This document shows, piece after piece, positions 32,331-43,958 of a stretch of DNA of 64,000 nucleotides. A program made the translations under genes and the position numbers. The stretch is from Viola odorata (lineage: Eukaryota; Streptophyta; Magnoliopsida; Malpighiales; Violaceae): positions 9,798,501-9,862,500 of the forward strand of contig OY829539.1 of the NCBI GenBank assembly GCA_963691705.1, written 5' to 3'. Numbering within the stretch: position 1 is the first letter of the stretch; each line of letters opens with the position of its first letter. Under the pieces are notes generated by a model, which saw only the letters and a list, made by a program, of their open reading frames with translations, did not search any database and was not told the origin of the DNA.

Positions 32331-33560
32331 TTATATAGGGATGACAATTAGACGGGTATGAATATGTTAAAATGAATATGGCAGGATATGGGTAAATATC
32401 TAATTCATACCTAAAATTAAATATCCATTATGTCTCATACCCAATTGATACTCAATTGGGTATGTAATGAATATCTAATTATACTTACTTATTTATTATT
32501 TCACCAAATTATTTTATTTTTTTTAATTAAGTGAAAATTTACTACTTAGGTTCGTTTTCACTAGCTAGGCTTATTTTTTACCATTTTGGCTTATTTTTTA
32601 TCATTTCGGCTCGTTTTTACCATCTTGGTTCATTTTTTACCATTTATGCTCATTTTTTACAGCTTTGGCTTATTTTTTTTACCGTTTTGGCTCGTTTTAG
32701 CTCATTTTTTACCGTTTAGGCTTTTACCGTCTTCACTTTATTTTCATCATTTTTGCTCATTTTTTACCATTTATGCTCATTTTTTACCGTTTTTTGTTGT
32801 TTTTATCATTTTGTCTTGTTTTTTACCGTTTTTGTTCGTTTCTTTTTTACCCTAATTTCTGTGCAAATTACCAACCAGCATATTCTCTGCCTCTCCTCCA
32901 AAAACCTCCCCAACCAGTTTACCATTGTCTCCTCCTTTTGTGCGCATCCGGCCCCGGTACAACAATTTCATCCCATCCTCGAAAATCATTGGAATCTAAA
33001 CTCAGAGATTGCAAGGGAGCGGCGTAATCCGATGAGAGGCGCTATAGAGGACGACCAAAACGTCACTGGAAGGGTTACCATTGGCAGGATCTAGAGTGGT
33101 GGGGTCGCTACTGCTGGACGGGAGGAGCATACGGTGCCATTGGCGACGACGGAGGGATGCCTGATGGCAAGCACAAACAAAGGATGCAAAATTTACTTGA
33201 TGCCAACGACTCCAATCACCACAACAACATCATCACAGACACCATGGACAAGGTGGATCTTCGATCCTCTGGCCACCATCAGCCGCTCTGTCACTTGTTA
33301 CTCACCTCGACATCAAAGGAAATGAAGTAAATCCTTCCGACAAAAATGAAGTTGTACCAAATTAATTAATAATGGCATTATGATAAAAAAAATTCATACC
33401 CGTTTGGGTATTTTACGGGTACCATACCCAATTATACCCGTAATTATAAATACGGGTATTACCCAAACCCAAACCATACCCAATCAAAACGGGTATTACC
33501 CGATCAAAAGGGTATGATTATGAGCGAGTATGTGGGTATGAGTATCCATTGCCATTCCTA
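32331..33560. mobile_element. hAT-like non-autonomous element, TAGGGATGACAAT termini
   Basis: TAGGGATGACAAT (32336) and ATTGCCATTCCTA (ending 33560) are inverted repeats. Both sides are flanked by CATTCAAACCAT (32319-32330 and 33561-33572), but five bases (TTATA) separate the left copy from the terminus. The duplication is therefore unusually long for hAT and the exact border is open. Subterminal repeats are ACGGGTATTACCC-like. It ends about 150 bp downstream of the IQD stop codon. Frames inside (32860-33330) have no recognisable domain. Confidence 0.65.
32545..32855 (+). repeat. Short tandem repeats (GGCTCATTTTTTACCATTTT type)
   Basis: About fifteen diverged units of 18-22 bp inside the hAT-like element. 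They generate F/L-rich false reading frames. Confidence 0.75.
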
Positions 33561-33709
33561 CATTCAAACCATCATTTCCTAACTGTTTGTTTATTATTTT
33601 TACATTAGTAAATAAAAAATAACACCATTACACTCGATCAAATAACACCAAGACGAAAAGAAAAAGAAACAAAACAAGCAAACATGTTAAAGATGTATAA
33701 AAGAAGAAA

Positions 33710-36700
33710 TCACACAAATCTGTTAAATGGCCTGCGACCAATCGCAGCTGGCATCGAAACGGTTGAATCCACACTCAAATTTCCTACGGATTGAAGTGAC
33801 TGATGTTTATCTAATCCTGCTTGGGAACTTGAATCCTTGCCAGAAAACAAGGAGCCTTTGTTCCACTTGAATGACTCAATGCCTTGTGTTAGGGGAAATG
33901 AAACCCTCCTCTTTTCACTGCTCGGAGTCCCTGGAAATCTCTCCTTAGGGTTACTACTAGCTCTTACTTTGGCTTTAGCTGACACAGTGGGAGCCATGTA
34001 ATTCGGGACTGAGAATGGCGGGCAGCTCGTAAGGCTGTCATCATCCTTTAATGGTAAATCGAACGGAGAACCAGCTCCACTAGCTCTTGGTCCTGAATAT
34101 TTTGACAAGCTTGGGCTGTTGCCTTGAAAAGTTCTATGTAAAGGAGTTCGAGCCGGTCTTGTTGGCACGAATGCTGTTGATTTTGACGATCTCGGAGTTG
34201 GAGTATCCAGGTTGTCAAATCCAAAACTTCGTTGTTTGATGTTGAATGACAAGGGCGGAGGGCTAGGCTTCAGTTCAGAATGTGCCCTTGGTGGTGTAAT
34301 TTGAAAATTCCTAACAGCTTGGCTTTCAGTAGGGTTTGTCGCAGGAATCTGACGTTCTAACCAGTTCCACCACCACGGGAATCCATTGGAACGGATATCT
34401 GGCATAGCGGATTGAGCAGATTTTCCAGTCGATTTCCACAACTGCCGACAGAATGAAAAGAAATGCTAAGATGTGTTCAATAAGGTATCATCCTAGTCAA
34501 TAGTCATTAAGATGAGAAAAGAAATGTAGACAGTTTAATGGTTGAGAAGTAGAACAAGATTAGATATGCTCTTTCAGGAGGTCTTTAGGGTCAACTATGG
34601 AAGATACCTGGTTGGAATAAGCATAGGCCATGGCCCTCTCTCTCTTGACAACTGCCTCCACTTTCCTCTGCATCCTTGCCTCGATTTCCTCTTTTGTTAG
34701 CACGCTGTCATCCCAATCTTCGTTATCACCTGCCTCAGACTATACCAATTCCCCAAGTTAAAAACTTGCAACTTATCATGGTCAAAATAATGAACCAAAA
34801 ATAAATGATATCCCCGTACCACTCTTTGATTAAGTCAATTAAGCAACTGAAACATTTGCTGTGATTCCCAAAGATCATGACAAAATGGATATAAGGAGTT
34901 GAATCAAGCACCTTAAGTTATGCGTGCTAACCAGCTGAAGGTAATCCTTAATGTTCTGCTAATTGCGTCCTAACTACTAAGTAACCAATGTGCTTGTGAA
35001 ACTCAGTGGCATTCACAGCAAAAATGAGAGTTATATTTTGGGTTTAAATCCTCACTTAGCATATCTAAGATCAAAAGGAATGCACCAACTTCTTAATTCG
35101 AAAGTGGCTAAACTGCTTAGCATGTCAATCAAAACTCCGGTGATTTTTACGCACAATAGAATGCAATGGGACAGATGAGGTTAAAAATGTTTAAGCAAAA
35201 GTAACTTGACGTGATGAACTTACAGCTAGGCCCCATTTTCCCAAGGTGCTCTCCTCTTCCTTTTCATTCCTGTTCTGAGCTTGATGCCGTGCTTGGTTTT
35301 CTAACATCTGGATTCTCCGTGACTGAATCTGAGATTGGACTCGCACCAAAAGCTGCATGTATTTCATTGCATTCACTGTTTGCCTCTTCACGCTCTGACC
35401 TCTTACCACTGCTTGAAGTCTGACTAGGCCCTTCAAGGCTCTAAAGCTCCTTCTCGCCTTCATGACAATTACCACAATGTGTCAGTTGGAAAAAGACAAA
35501 GCATTGCAGTCCCACAGTGTACTATATCATAAGTGTAGAACCACAAATGAATTTATTCAAGAGCTCCAACATAATTCACCGCCTCCTTAACATAACCTAC
35601 CAATGGAACTTAAATTGGGATACTGAAAATTAGCCAATAAACAGCTTACTTCAATTTGAATGAGTCTTCATACAGACGTGAAAACTTATACATCACTATT
35701 CCAGCAAAATTTTCTATAATACTTTATATTCTGGAATATATCACCACCATGGGTAATGGCTCATGCATTGCCTCGTATCTTGACATGGTCAAATTTTCAT
35801 GCATTTCACAGAAAAAAATTATCTTTTGATAAATCACAGCAAATGTTTCTGTCATGTAAGCATTTTAAGGGAAACAGAAGCTTACAACATAGCCTCTATA
35901 GGCAGCTTGGATCTTGGTGGCTGAAGCATGATGGTTCCTTAAAGTCGGTTCTGGTCTGTAATATTTTTCTTTATGGCGCGGAACATTCTTAGGCGCAGTT
36001 CGAGGTGAAGCAGGTTTTGGAGAAATGGGTTTAGGTGAAGCAGCTCTAGGTGAAGCAGGTTTTGGAGAAATGGGTTTAGGCGAAGCAGCTCTTGGAGAAG
36101 CAGCTCTAGGAGAAGCAGCTCTAGGGGAAGTAACTCTCTGAGAAGGAACCCTGGGAGAATTAACTATTGCAGGTACAGGTACAAAAAGTGGGGTTCTTGG
36201 TTGATCAGGTGGCGTAGGAGGCTGGAAAATCAATTTATGCTCTCTTTCAGCCTCATCCAATATCTTTTCAATACTGCTCGGCTCTCTGAAAAGAGGAATA
36301 AATGAAGTCGTCTGTCGTTTTCCTAGGCCCTTCTTCTTCTTTTCTTTAGTGCTTTTTGTGTCTGATGATTCCTGCAGAGGAATAGTCGCAAAAGAAAAGT
36401 TACGACATGATTTCACTACAATTTCATTTACATGTGGTTCTGCTAAAACACACAAGATCATTCCATCAACATTATACATTCCAAGTGCTTAAAAAACATG
36501 CTGTGCAATCTTCTTACTCGCGAGACAAGCAAAGCACCCAATAAATAGTTTGCTTCATCAACTCACAAAAGACCATAATCTACATCCAGAAAACTTTGTG
36601 GGTCTTCTTTTACAACTTTTTCTAGCACCGTTATATATGTTCACTTCTAAAACAGCAAAAAAGGTTTCAGTAGCAGGAACTGCTAGAATTAACACTACTT

Positions 36701-36935
36701 TGACTGCAATTAAGCTCTACCTAAGCAGTTTAGGAACAATCTCGAATAGTTTTTCCTCCGGAAATATTCGGAAGACTAATAATCACAAATGCTTTTTAGA
36801 CTTGATAAAACTCATTTTTATCGGAAGCTGCTTTCAAATCTAGCAAAAGGAGGCACTTACAGTGGTTAGTTTTTCCTTGGAGTGTGGCAAAAAGACCCTC
36901 TTGATTGCTGAAAACCAACTTCCTGTCTTTCCCAT
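33710..36935 (-). CDS. IQ67-domain (IQD) protein, calmodulin-binding, IQD13/14-like
   Basis: Five coding exons, all with GT/AG borders and a continuous frame: 36861-36935, 35886-36371, 35224-35457, 34608-34739 and 33710-34441 (552 residues). The start [13 protein letters not shown] is the usual IQD N-terminus. The IQ67 domain (about residues 170-235) begins [12 protein letters not shown] at the end of exon 2 and continues [15 protein letters not shown] in exon 3. The phase-0 intron therefore splits the first IQ motif, a hallmark of the family. [20 protein letters not shown] follows, then exon 4 ([18 protein letters not shown]) and WKSTGKSAQ ... [13 protein letters not shown]. The C-terminus has the DUF4005-type [13 protein letters not shown] and ends GRRPFNRFV, as in IQD13/14 relatives. 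A Ser-Pro-rich repeat ([15 protein letters not shown], about residues 115-150) suggests a disordered, basic, microtubule-binding linker. IQD proteins bind calmodulin and act as scaffolds at microtubules, membrane or nucleus. No breaks seen. Confidence 0.93.
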
Positions 36936-36958
36936 GTTCCGAGCATTACTGTGTTCAC
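36936..36958 (-). other. 5' UTR exon part joined to the IQD start exon
   Basis: An acceptor TTCCTCATGTAG lies at 36959-36970 on the minus strand. This puts 23 nt of leader before the ATG and implies an intron in the 5' UTR, common in IQD genes. Confidence 0.55.
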
Positions 36959-37718
36959 CTACATGAGGAAATTTGCACAATTAGTCATCTTTGAATCAAA
37001 ATAGTCGAATGCTTAAATTTGTTGTGAGATGAAAATGAGTTGGGTGAAAAAAGTGATTAAGTTTTAAATGCATGACAAATCATAACTGATTAAGGAAAAT
37101 CAGCAAAGAATCATGAAAACGTGCAAATCCATAGAGCAAAAGATCACAACAAATTAGTTTTTTCTCAGTAAAAGATTACTATGAGAAGAAGAATTTAAGG
37201 GAACAAGGTCGATGCAAAACCTCAAAAGTCACTGGATGTAGAACACCCAAAAACAAACACATAGGATAAAAAGTGCAAATCTCAATTGTATACAGATAGT
37301 TTATGCCCATCTCTTCATACCTCAAATTTGATGTCCAACTCGTTAGGATTATAGAAGTGGTCAACGCTAGAGTAATGGTATAATTATGTACAAACAAGAA
37401 GATAATGCCAAAGGAAAAAAAATTCTAAAACACATACTTCAGATATCTCATAAAGTATACTTTTATTGTACAAGGTAGTAAGAATCCAAGAAAAGAAAAA
37501 CAAAAATTGAGAGAGAGACAGAAAGAGAGACTTGAGGTTATGGTGAGACTTCCCTATATCCTCAGGTGTAAATTCCCAGACAAACAATTAAGATATACCC
37601 TAATTAAGAGGAATTCCTTAGGATATGAGGACAGCTAAAAGTATAATTCTCTTCAACAGAAAATCTGACACAGACAAAAGGATCCAAAGACACAAAGGAT
37701 TTTGACAGGAAAACTCAC

Positions 37719-38220
37719 CTTTTTAAAACGCACAATTCTGTTTAATGATCTCCACAGAATAAGCATAATTAGCAGATACACAAAAAGATCAGCATGATCA
37801 GAGCAAACAACAACAAAAAGCTTTGCTTCAGCAGAGGAATTAACAACAGAAAAGCATCATAACCATCAAATGAAAGCAATCGGTACCAAATTGAAGAAAA
37901 ACCCAGTTGAGCAAACACCTCCAAAAGCAGAATTCAGAAGAAAAAAAGGCTGTATATACCAGGCAAAAGAAAGAACAGAAGCAGCAGCCAAGAAAGACCC
38001 TCTCTTTCTTTCTTTTCTTTTCTTTTTCTACCCTCCTTCTCCTTTCTTAGACCACATGATGCTCTTCTCTTTTGAAATGTATTCACATAGTTTTCTTATG
38101 CTCCCCCTTTCTATTTTTAATTTTTTATGGTTTGGTGACACTTGGTGGTGGTAGCTAGGATTGAAGAAAGAAAAGAACTTTGAATCAAGTTCTTGGTGGT
38201 GAGAAATGCTTTTTTCTTTC
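37719..38220 (-). other. Probable first 5' UTR exon of the IQD gene
   Basis: A consensus donor AAAAAG/GTGAGT ends it at 37719, and a purine-rich leader (AAAGAAAAGAAAGAAAGAGA at about 38000) fills it. The 5' limit is a guess from the TATA-like site at 38248-38255. Confidence 0.4.
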
Positions 38221-38247
38221 CTTTGCCACCTTTCACCTTTTGTTGGG

Positions 38248-38255
38248 TATATAAT
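38248..38255 (-). promoter_or_regulatory. Putative TATA box of the IQD gene
   Basis: ATTATATA on the minus strand, about 30 bp upstream of the proposed leader start. Position only; not otherwise supported. Confidence 0.3.
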
Positions 38256-38259
38256 TTTG

Positions 38260-39189
38260 TTTTATGGGTAGATGATGATGATGAGGAATGATGATTATAA
38301 GTGAGAGAGAAAGAAAGGGAAGAAGAGAGGTTGCCCACTTTCCTACTCAATGTGGCCATCCTTCAACTAACTTTACTTAAATGGGAAGACTATTTGGACA
38401 GGAAACAATCCCACTCTGATTAAACGGTTAGGTTTGGTACTCTTGCTACACATTACACTTTATTTTTATTTATTTTTCCTACTATACTGAGCTATAAACA
38501 CTTCTTATTTTATTGTTATTATCTTGCGTTAGATTCATTTTCAATATTAATATACTATAATATATATTGAATTTTTCATCTCTATACATAAGCTTTAAAA
38601 TTTATTAATAAAATAAAATTTATTTAAATATTATCAAATTATTATTATTTGTTGAAAATAATTCTAGTAATTATTGGTTTGAAATACTACAAAACAAGGA
38701 GGGGACGCCTTATTTTTATTACGTTAGTATGATTGTGATGTGTCACTATGATTCTTTCAACACGGATATCTAAATTCTTTCTTTTTTGTCTTAAGAAAAC
38801 AAATGGAAGAAAATCTTTGCTACGAATTTTTTATCAGACAAGGTGGAGCTCTGCCCAATTGTAGGTCCGCTTGCTACTTCAGGCGCGTGGTTTTCACGAT
38901 ATTTCTTGGTTTAAGAATCTTTCACCAAGATGAACTTATGTTTATCCGTATTTTACCGAAATATCATATTGAAATTATCAATCAATCGAATCATAGGTTG
39001 TTTTATTTTAGTCAGTAATATTATCATTTTTCAAATACTCCAGTAATTGATTTTGAAAGTTTGATAATACTAAATTTTCATTATGTTATATTTTTATATT
39101 TAATATACTTTATAAATCATTTGATCATTTGAGTGTTTTTAATTGTTGTTCAAATTGCAATTGTTAAGTTTCTATTATATAGATTGGTT
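38260..39189. other. AT-rich intergenic DNA upstream of the IQD gene
   Basis: A short GATGATGATGATGAGGAATG stretch at 38270 and otherwise AT-rich DNA. Frames such as 38803-39018 have no protein-like features. Confidence 0.4.
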
Positions 39190-39351
39190 TCAGAATTTAG
39201 TATTCAGTATTACCGAATTTTTGCGAAAAGGTAAATCGATATCGTTGTCTATCAGTAGTTAATATAGTACAATATATAATTTTTTTAATTTGGTACAGGA
39301 ATACCAAACAAATTCTACTGAAATATCGCGATATCGACCGATGAACACCCT
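39190..39351. mobile_element. Orphan hAT-type right end
   Basis: CGACCGATGAACACCCTA ends at 39351. Read inversely this is TAGGGTGTTCATCGGTCG, the same terminal pattern as the four larger TAGGG elements, with ATATCGCGATATCG subterminal motifs. No left partner was found, so it is a remnant. Confidence 0.35.
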
Positions 39352-41860
39352 AATAGTACATCAAAATTTATCTCACTTTGCGAATTAAACTTCCAAGTAA
39401 TATGCATAGAAAGTTAGAATTGAGCGTAAAACATACAAGTATTCGACCAAAAGATACACTTGCAAAGTAGTATTACAATGTCATTTGATTTCAGGCTATA
39501 TCCACCATTGGCCTTAGTCATGCTGATAATAATGATATGAGCATTAGGTCTTCTCTTGTTGGTATCAGATAAGTGAGAATTGATCCTCATCAATGTGTTT
39601 ACTTTGACCTTGACTGAAGATCATTAGGAGGATTCAAAGTTTGGGTTTAGGTTTTATTCGCCCCGTCTCATTTCCTTTTCTATTCTTCTCGAAATATTTG
39701 TCTGGTCAATTTTCCCTTCAATTATTGCTAGTTTTACCTCTGGGCTTTGTCAAAAATATACCCCCAAAAAAAAGAGAATAGTCTTAAATGTTACTTAGAT
39801 TTTATATGTGTTATTTCATGGCTTTATGAATTGCAATATTTTTATGTTTGTTAAGCATGAATTGCAGCCTTTAATTAAAACTTAACTCTACGCTCATAAT
39901 TCTTCAAGTATTAAAATAAACTCCAAGTTTGTATGAGATAAAAACATTAATACTACAAGCATATTTAATTTGTTTAAAATTAAGAAATTAGCTTTGCATA
40001 TCACTGGTTTAATGTGATTAAAATTTTACATATTTTTTATCCCACAATCATTTATATATAAAAAAAAAACGTAGGGATTTAAGTAAGTTCATTGTTTGAA
40101 CAAGATCAAATTTTATAACTAAAATATAGAGTTTTCAATTTTGTAAGAATTAAAAACACTACAAGGGTATTTTTCAAGAAGAAAGATAAAATTATGAGTT
40201 TACAGTACAATCACAGCTCTTTCATAAAATGTGTGTGATCGGGTGTTGAACTCGTCAAAAATAAATGTGATTACAACTTAACACTAAATAACAAAATAAC
40301 TTATAAATAGTGGTAAGAGGTTCGATCCTCACGAAAAATGACAATATTCAAGTTTTTCAAGTATGACCAAATGTAACAAAAACAAGGTAAACAAATGAGG
40401 TGTTTTCAAGATGCAATTGAGTAATGAATAATTAGCAAAACTGAATTGTAAATGTAATAGGTAATAAGATATGGTGTTAACACAGAGATGATAAATATTT
40501 CAAGTAAAGACTACTCAAGGTTATGATTCACAAATATTGATCATTGATGCAAAAATATTCAAAATTGATTTTGCTAGGAAAGTGGGAAATAATAAAAATC
40601 ATGTTCACTTTGACTTCCTACTCTCCTACTATATCAAGTCACTTAAAGAGACGCTCTATTAAAGACCCTAACCACTCAGCAACCCTAAAGTTCACTTATA
40701 GGATTTAACTAATTGATTGATAAAAACAAAGAGAAACTTCTCTTGACTAAAGGAATGGTTCACTTGTCACCTTAAGCCAAATTGTTCTCTTTCTCTAGTC
40801 TCAAAGAGTAAGTCCTATGCTGATTTCGATTTAATTGTTTAATGTATTCTTTTAACTATATAAACCTAAAGTTATCAGGACTAACTGTATTCATTCATGC
40901 TCAAACCTAAGTAAGTTGAACCACAATTTTAACAAAAATAAAACTAGCATTAAATCAGAAAGAGAAGAAATACAAGATGCAGATTTTATTAAAAATAATT
41001 AGATCTCACAATAATATGAATCATAAACCTTGATGCCTTTACCAGGAATGAATAGGTTTAACTAGAAATCAACATAATAATAGAAAATACGAAATTTAAT
41101 TGCATAAAATGAAATCTACTCGTTTCAAGGAAGAAGACGAGAAGAACAAAAGTATGAATAGAGTTCTTAAAGCAAAAGGTAAGATAATTCTAAATGATAA
41201 AACAAGGAAAAGTTATGTAGTCTCCTTTTTCTAGATTATCTCTAAGAGGTAAAATCCTAAATTTAATCCTAGAAATTGTATCTTATCCCCTTATGATTTT
41301 ACAGCTGGAAACTAAGAGATAAAGTCTATCAGGACTTCAAAAAGATATTTCGCGTGCTCTCATTCCTTCTTTTCAATTCGCGTCTCAAGCCCACTCGTCC
41401 AGATTCGTCCGCCTTGGCCAAGGGTTAAAGACTGCTATCCTTGGTCAAGGGATGAGACAGGACTGCTCCAAAATTGATCTTTACACCACTTGATTCTTCT
41501 TGTTCTCTTTTCTGGGTTCTTTTGCTCATTTTCCTCACAATCATCTTCTTTCCTATGTTCTTGTAAAAAGGAGAGAAATATACACAAATTAGTCATATCA
41601 TCATATCAAATGCAAACAAAAGAGATCACAAATATATCCAAAATAAGCACACAATCAGTGTGCAAAGTCAAACAAAATAAACACTTTGGGACAAATGATA
41701 GTCTTCTTTCTTTCTTTTTCTTATCTTTTTTTTTCCTCTTAAAAAGAACAAATTTGGCTCGGGTTCATTACAAGTCAATAATTCACATGGTTTTCCTCTT
41801 CTTTTTTTGTGGAAATATACAAAACTACTCATGGACATAGTAGTGTTGGCGAGGCTCATG
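39352..41860. repeat. Unclassified non-coding repeat, possibly an old LTR/UTR
   Basis: The first 850 bp are AT-rich with nothing recognisable. From TGATCGGGTGTTGAACTCG (about 40237) the sequence resembles plant LTR or untranslated retroelement sequence. It continues on the minus strand with leader-like text up to 41840. No paired LTR or domain was found. Confidence 0.3.
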
Positions 41861-43170
41861 GCTGGACGCTTAGCGTTGGCCCTTGCGGCCTAGGCACTCT
41901 CAGTGAGGCTTGCGACTGGCTTGTGGCATGTGCTTGCCAGTGCATGGCAGCATGCTACTAAGGCTTGACGCTAGGGCTGCCCAAAACTTCCGAATCCCGA
42001 ATTTCCGATTTTTCCGACCCGAAATTTTCAATTTCAGAATTCGGAATTTGATACCCGAATTAAAATTTCGGGTCGGAACGATATGGGTTTTGGAAAATTC
42101 AGGTACCCGAAATACCCGAATTTTTCAAGCTTAAAACGATGTCGTTTTAGGCTAAGCCCAAATAAAACCTAACTATTTCCCCTTTTCTTCTGCTCATTCT
42201 CTCTTACCAAAGCCGCCGTCCACCATCACCGATTCAACGCCCGATCTCCTGCTTCATCTCTTGCGTTCCCTCCACCACTTCATCTCTTTTCCATTTCTTT
42301 TAAACAAAATCTCTCACTCTCCCATTCACATCCATTCCCAGCAGCAGAGTAGAAGGACATGGCTGCAGAAAAAGGACAAGAATATACAAGGATCTGGTTC
42401 TTTACTTCCTCTCCTTTCTTCTACTCCTCTCTCTTAATTACTTTCAATTTTTAGTCCGCTTAAATCAATCCATAAAATTGAATCAATTCTAATTTTTATT
42501 TTGTGGTTTTTGATTGAGAATCAATTTTAGATTTTAGATTTGTGGGTGTCGTGAATTTTGCATGTGTAATTCAAGTAATTTTGAGAATTGGGTTTTGTTT
42601 GTTGGACTGAATTCTTGAGTTCATGGGACTGTTGTAGTGATTTATGTGTGGTGTGATCAGGATTTTTGGGAGCTATGAGTAGGTTGACAACAAGGTGTTT
42701 GATGAAAGGTCTAAGAGAGATGACGTTGAACAAATGCAGAAGAGAACAGGCTTTGAAGGTGTTTAATTTGTTGGATTGTTTGTATGGCAGTGGCTTGAAT
42801 TGCATGAGTTCATAATTTCGAAAAATTCGGGTATTCCGAAATTTCCGAAATTATGAATTCGGAAATTCGGGTTCCGAAGAAAATTAGTTTGGTTTGGAAT
42901 GGGATTGAAAATTGAAATTTCGGAAAACCCGAATTCCTCAATTTTGGAATTCGGAAATTCGGAAAACCCGAATGGGCAGCCCTACTTGACGCCATGCCAC
43001 TAAGCACTAGTTGGTTGGCCAGCCGATGGCCTCAGCCTTGAGCAAAGTAGGGATTGCGGCCTTGGCCTTGCTCGTAGGTGGCTCCTCTCTGCATCAACTC
43101 TTCATGGGTCTTCCTTAGTGGTCCTTCCTCAAACTCTTCATCATTATAGGCATGCTCATTTATGGCCTCC
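41861..43170 (-). pseudogene. Old coding relic, 3' portion (right portion at 52285-52650)
   Basis: The minus strand just right of the CRM insertion target reads an acidic phrase (NEHAYNDEEFEEGPLRKTHE) in the frame that continues from 52285-52400 across the ACTTC target duplication. It then decays into GC-richer, GGCATG-repetitive DNA. The family is not recognised; a retroelement ORF is possible. A hAT-type element sits at 41972-42984. Confidence 0.4.
41972..42984. mobile_element. hAT-type non-autonomous element, TAGGGCTGCCC termini
   Basis: Inverted ends TAGGGCTGCCC / GGGCAGCCCTA with perfect 8-bp duplications CTTGACGC at 41964-41971 and 42985-42992. Subterminal CCGAATTTCCG / GGAAATTCGGG repeats occupy both ends. 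The middle (42180-42810) looks like a plant 5' leader plus intron: CT-rich text, then an ATGGCTGCAG start. It has no long frame. Confidence 0.9.
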
Positions 43171-43175
43171 ACTTC

Positions 43176-43958
43176 TGATACGATCCTTAGTTGCCCGAGG
43201 TTCGTAGCACGTGAATCCAGATCTAGTTCAAGCCTGAATTTGCAACGATGCGGAATGATAACTCTCTTGAGCGTTTGACCCTGCTAATAACCTATACTAG
43301 CCAACCCAAATCAAGCAAGAAAGGATCTTGATTCGAAACCCTAACCCTGTATTCAACCTGTGAATACTAACCTAGGCGAAGCGACTCAATAAAGTGGACT
43401 TTCAGTTTTACTTGCCGATCTATTCGAGAGTCCGATCTCAAATAGGAACAAGGTTCAAGACTGAACAATGGAGAGAAAATTCTCTGATTTTTAATTATCA
43501 AAATTCGTAACCTTACAAAAGGAATATTTTCCTTAATAAAACTTCTATAATTAATTAAGATAGCTAGCTTAATTAAATAAAATCCAAACTAATTTAATTA
43601 AGTCATAAAATAGCTAATTAAAATAGAAAATTCGGAGTTTCCATCTTGGAAGCAAAGTTGTCGACTTCTGGCAGATCGGCGTTGGCGGCATGCCGTTAGT
43701 CTCGGCAAAAACCGCACCCTCCGCTACGATCCTAGCGGCATGCCGCTAGCTTCGGCAGGCACCGTCCAAAATTCTAAATTTTGTACCAAAATGAGCGAAA
43801 CGAGTCGCGACTCTTTCTCCCGCAACACAGCTTCTTCGATGAGTATCTCACATTGTAATTCCTTGTAGATAAGTTGTGATAACTTCGCTTGCAACTCCTT
43901 GCTCCTCGCACGAGTCATAGGTCCGTTGGGCGGTAATGGTATATTGGGGATCGTATCT
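43176..43958 (-). repeat. CRM-like element, 3' LTR (783 bp)
   Basis: Matches the 5' LTR along its length and serves as the empty-site control for the hAT inserted there: its TTCGTAAC at 43504-43511 is uninterrupted. It lacks about 50 bp around a TTTATATAGG motif present in the 5' LTR. Its outer base pair has changed (AG in place of TG at the internal side). The last codons of pol are encoded here. Confidence 0.85.

Noticed and set aside
40314..40330. tRNA-like GAGGTTCGATCCTC
   Set aside because: Only a T-arm/B-box resemblance; no acceptor stem, D arm or anticodon arm can be built around it.
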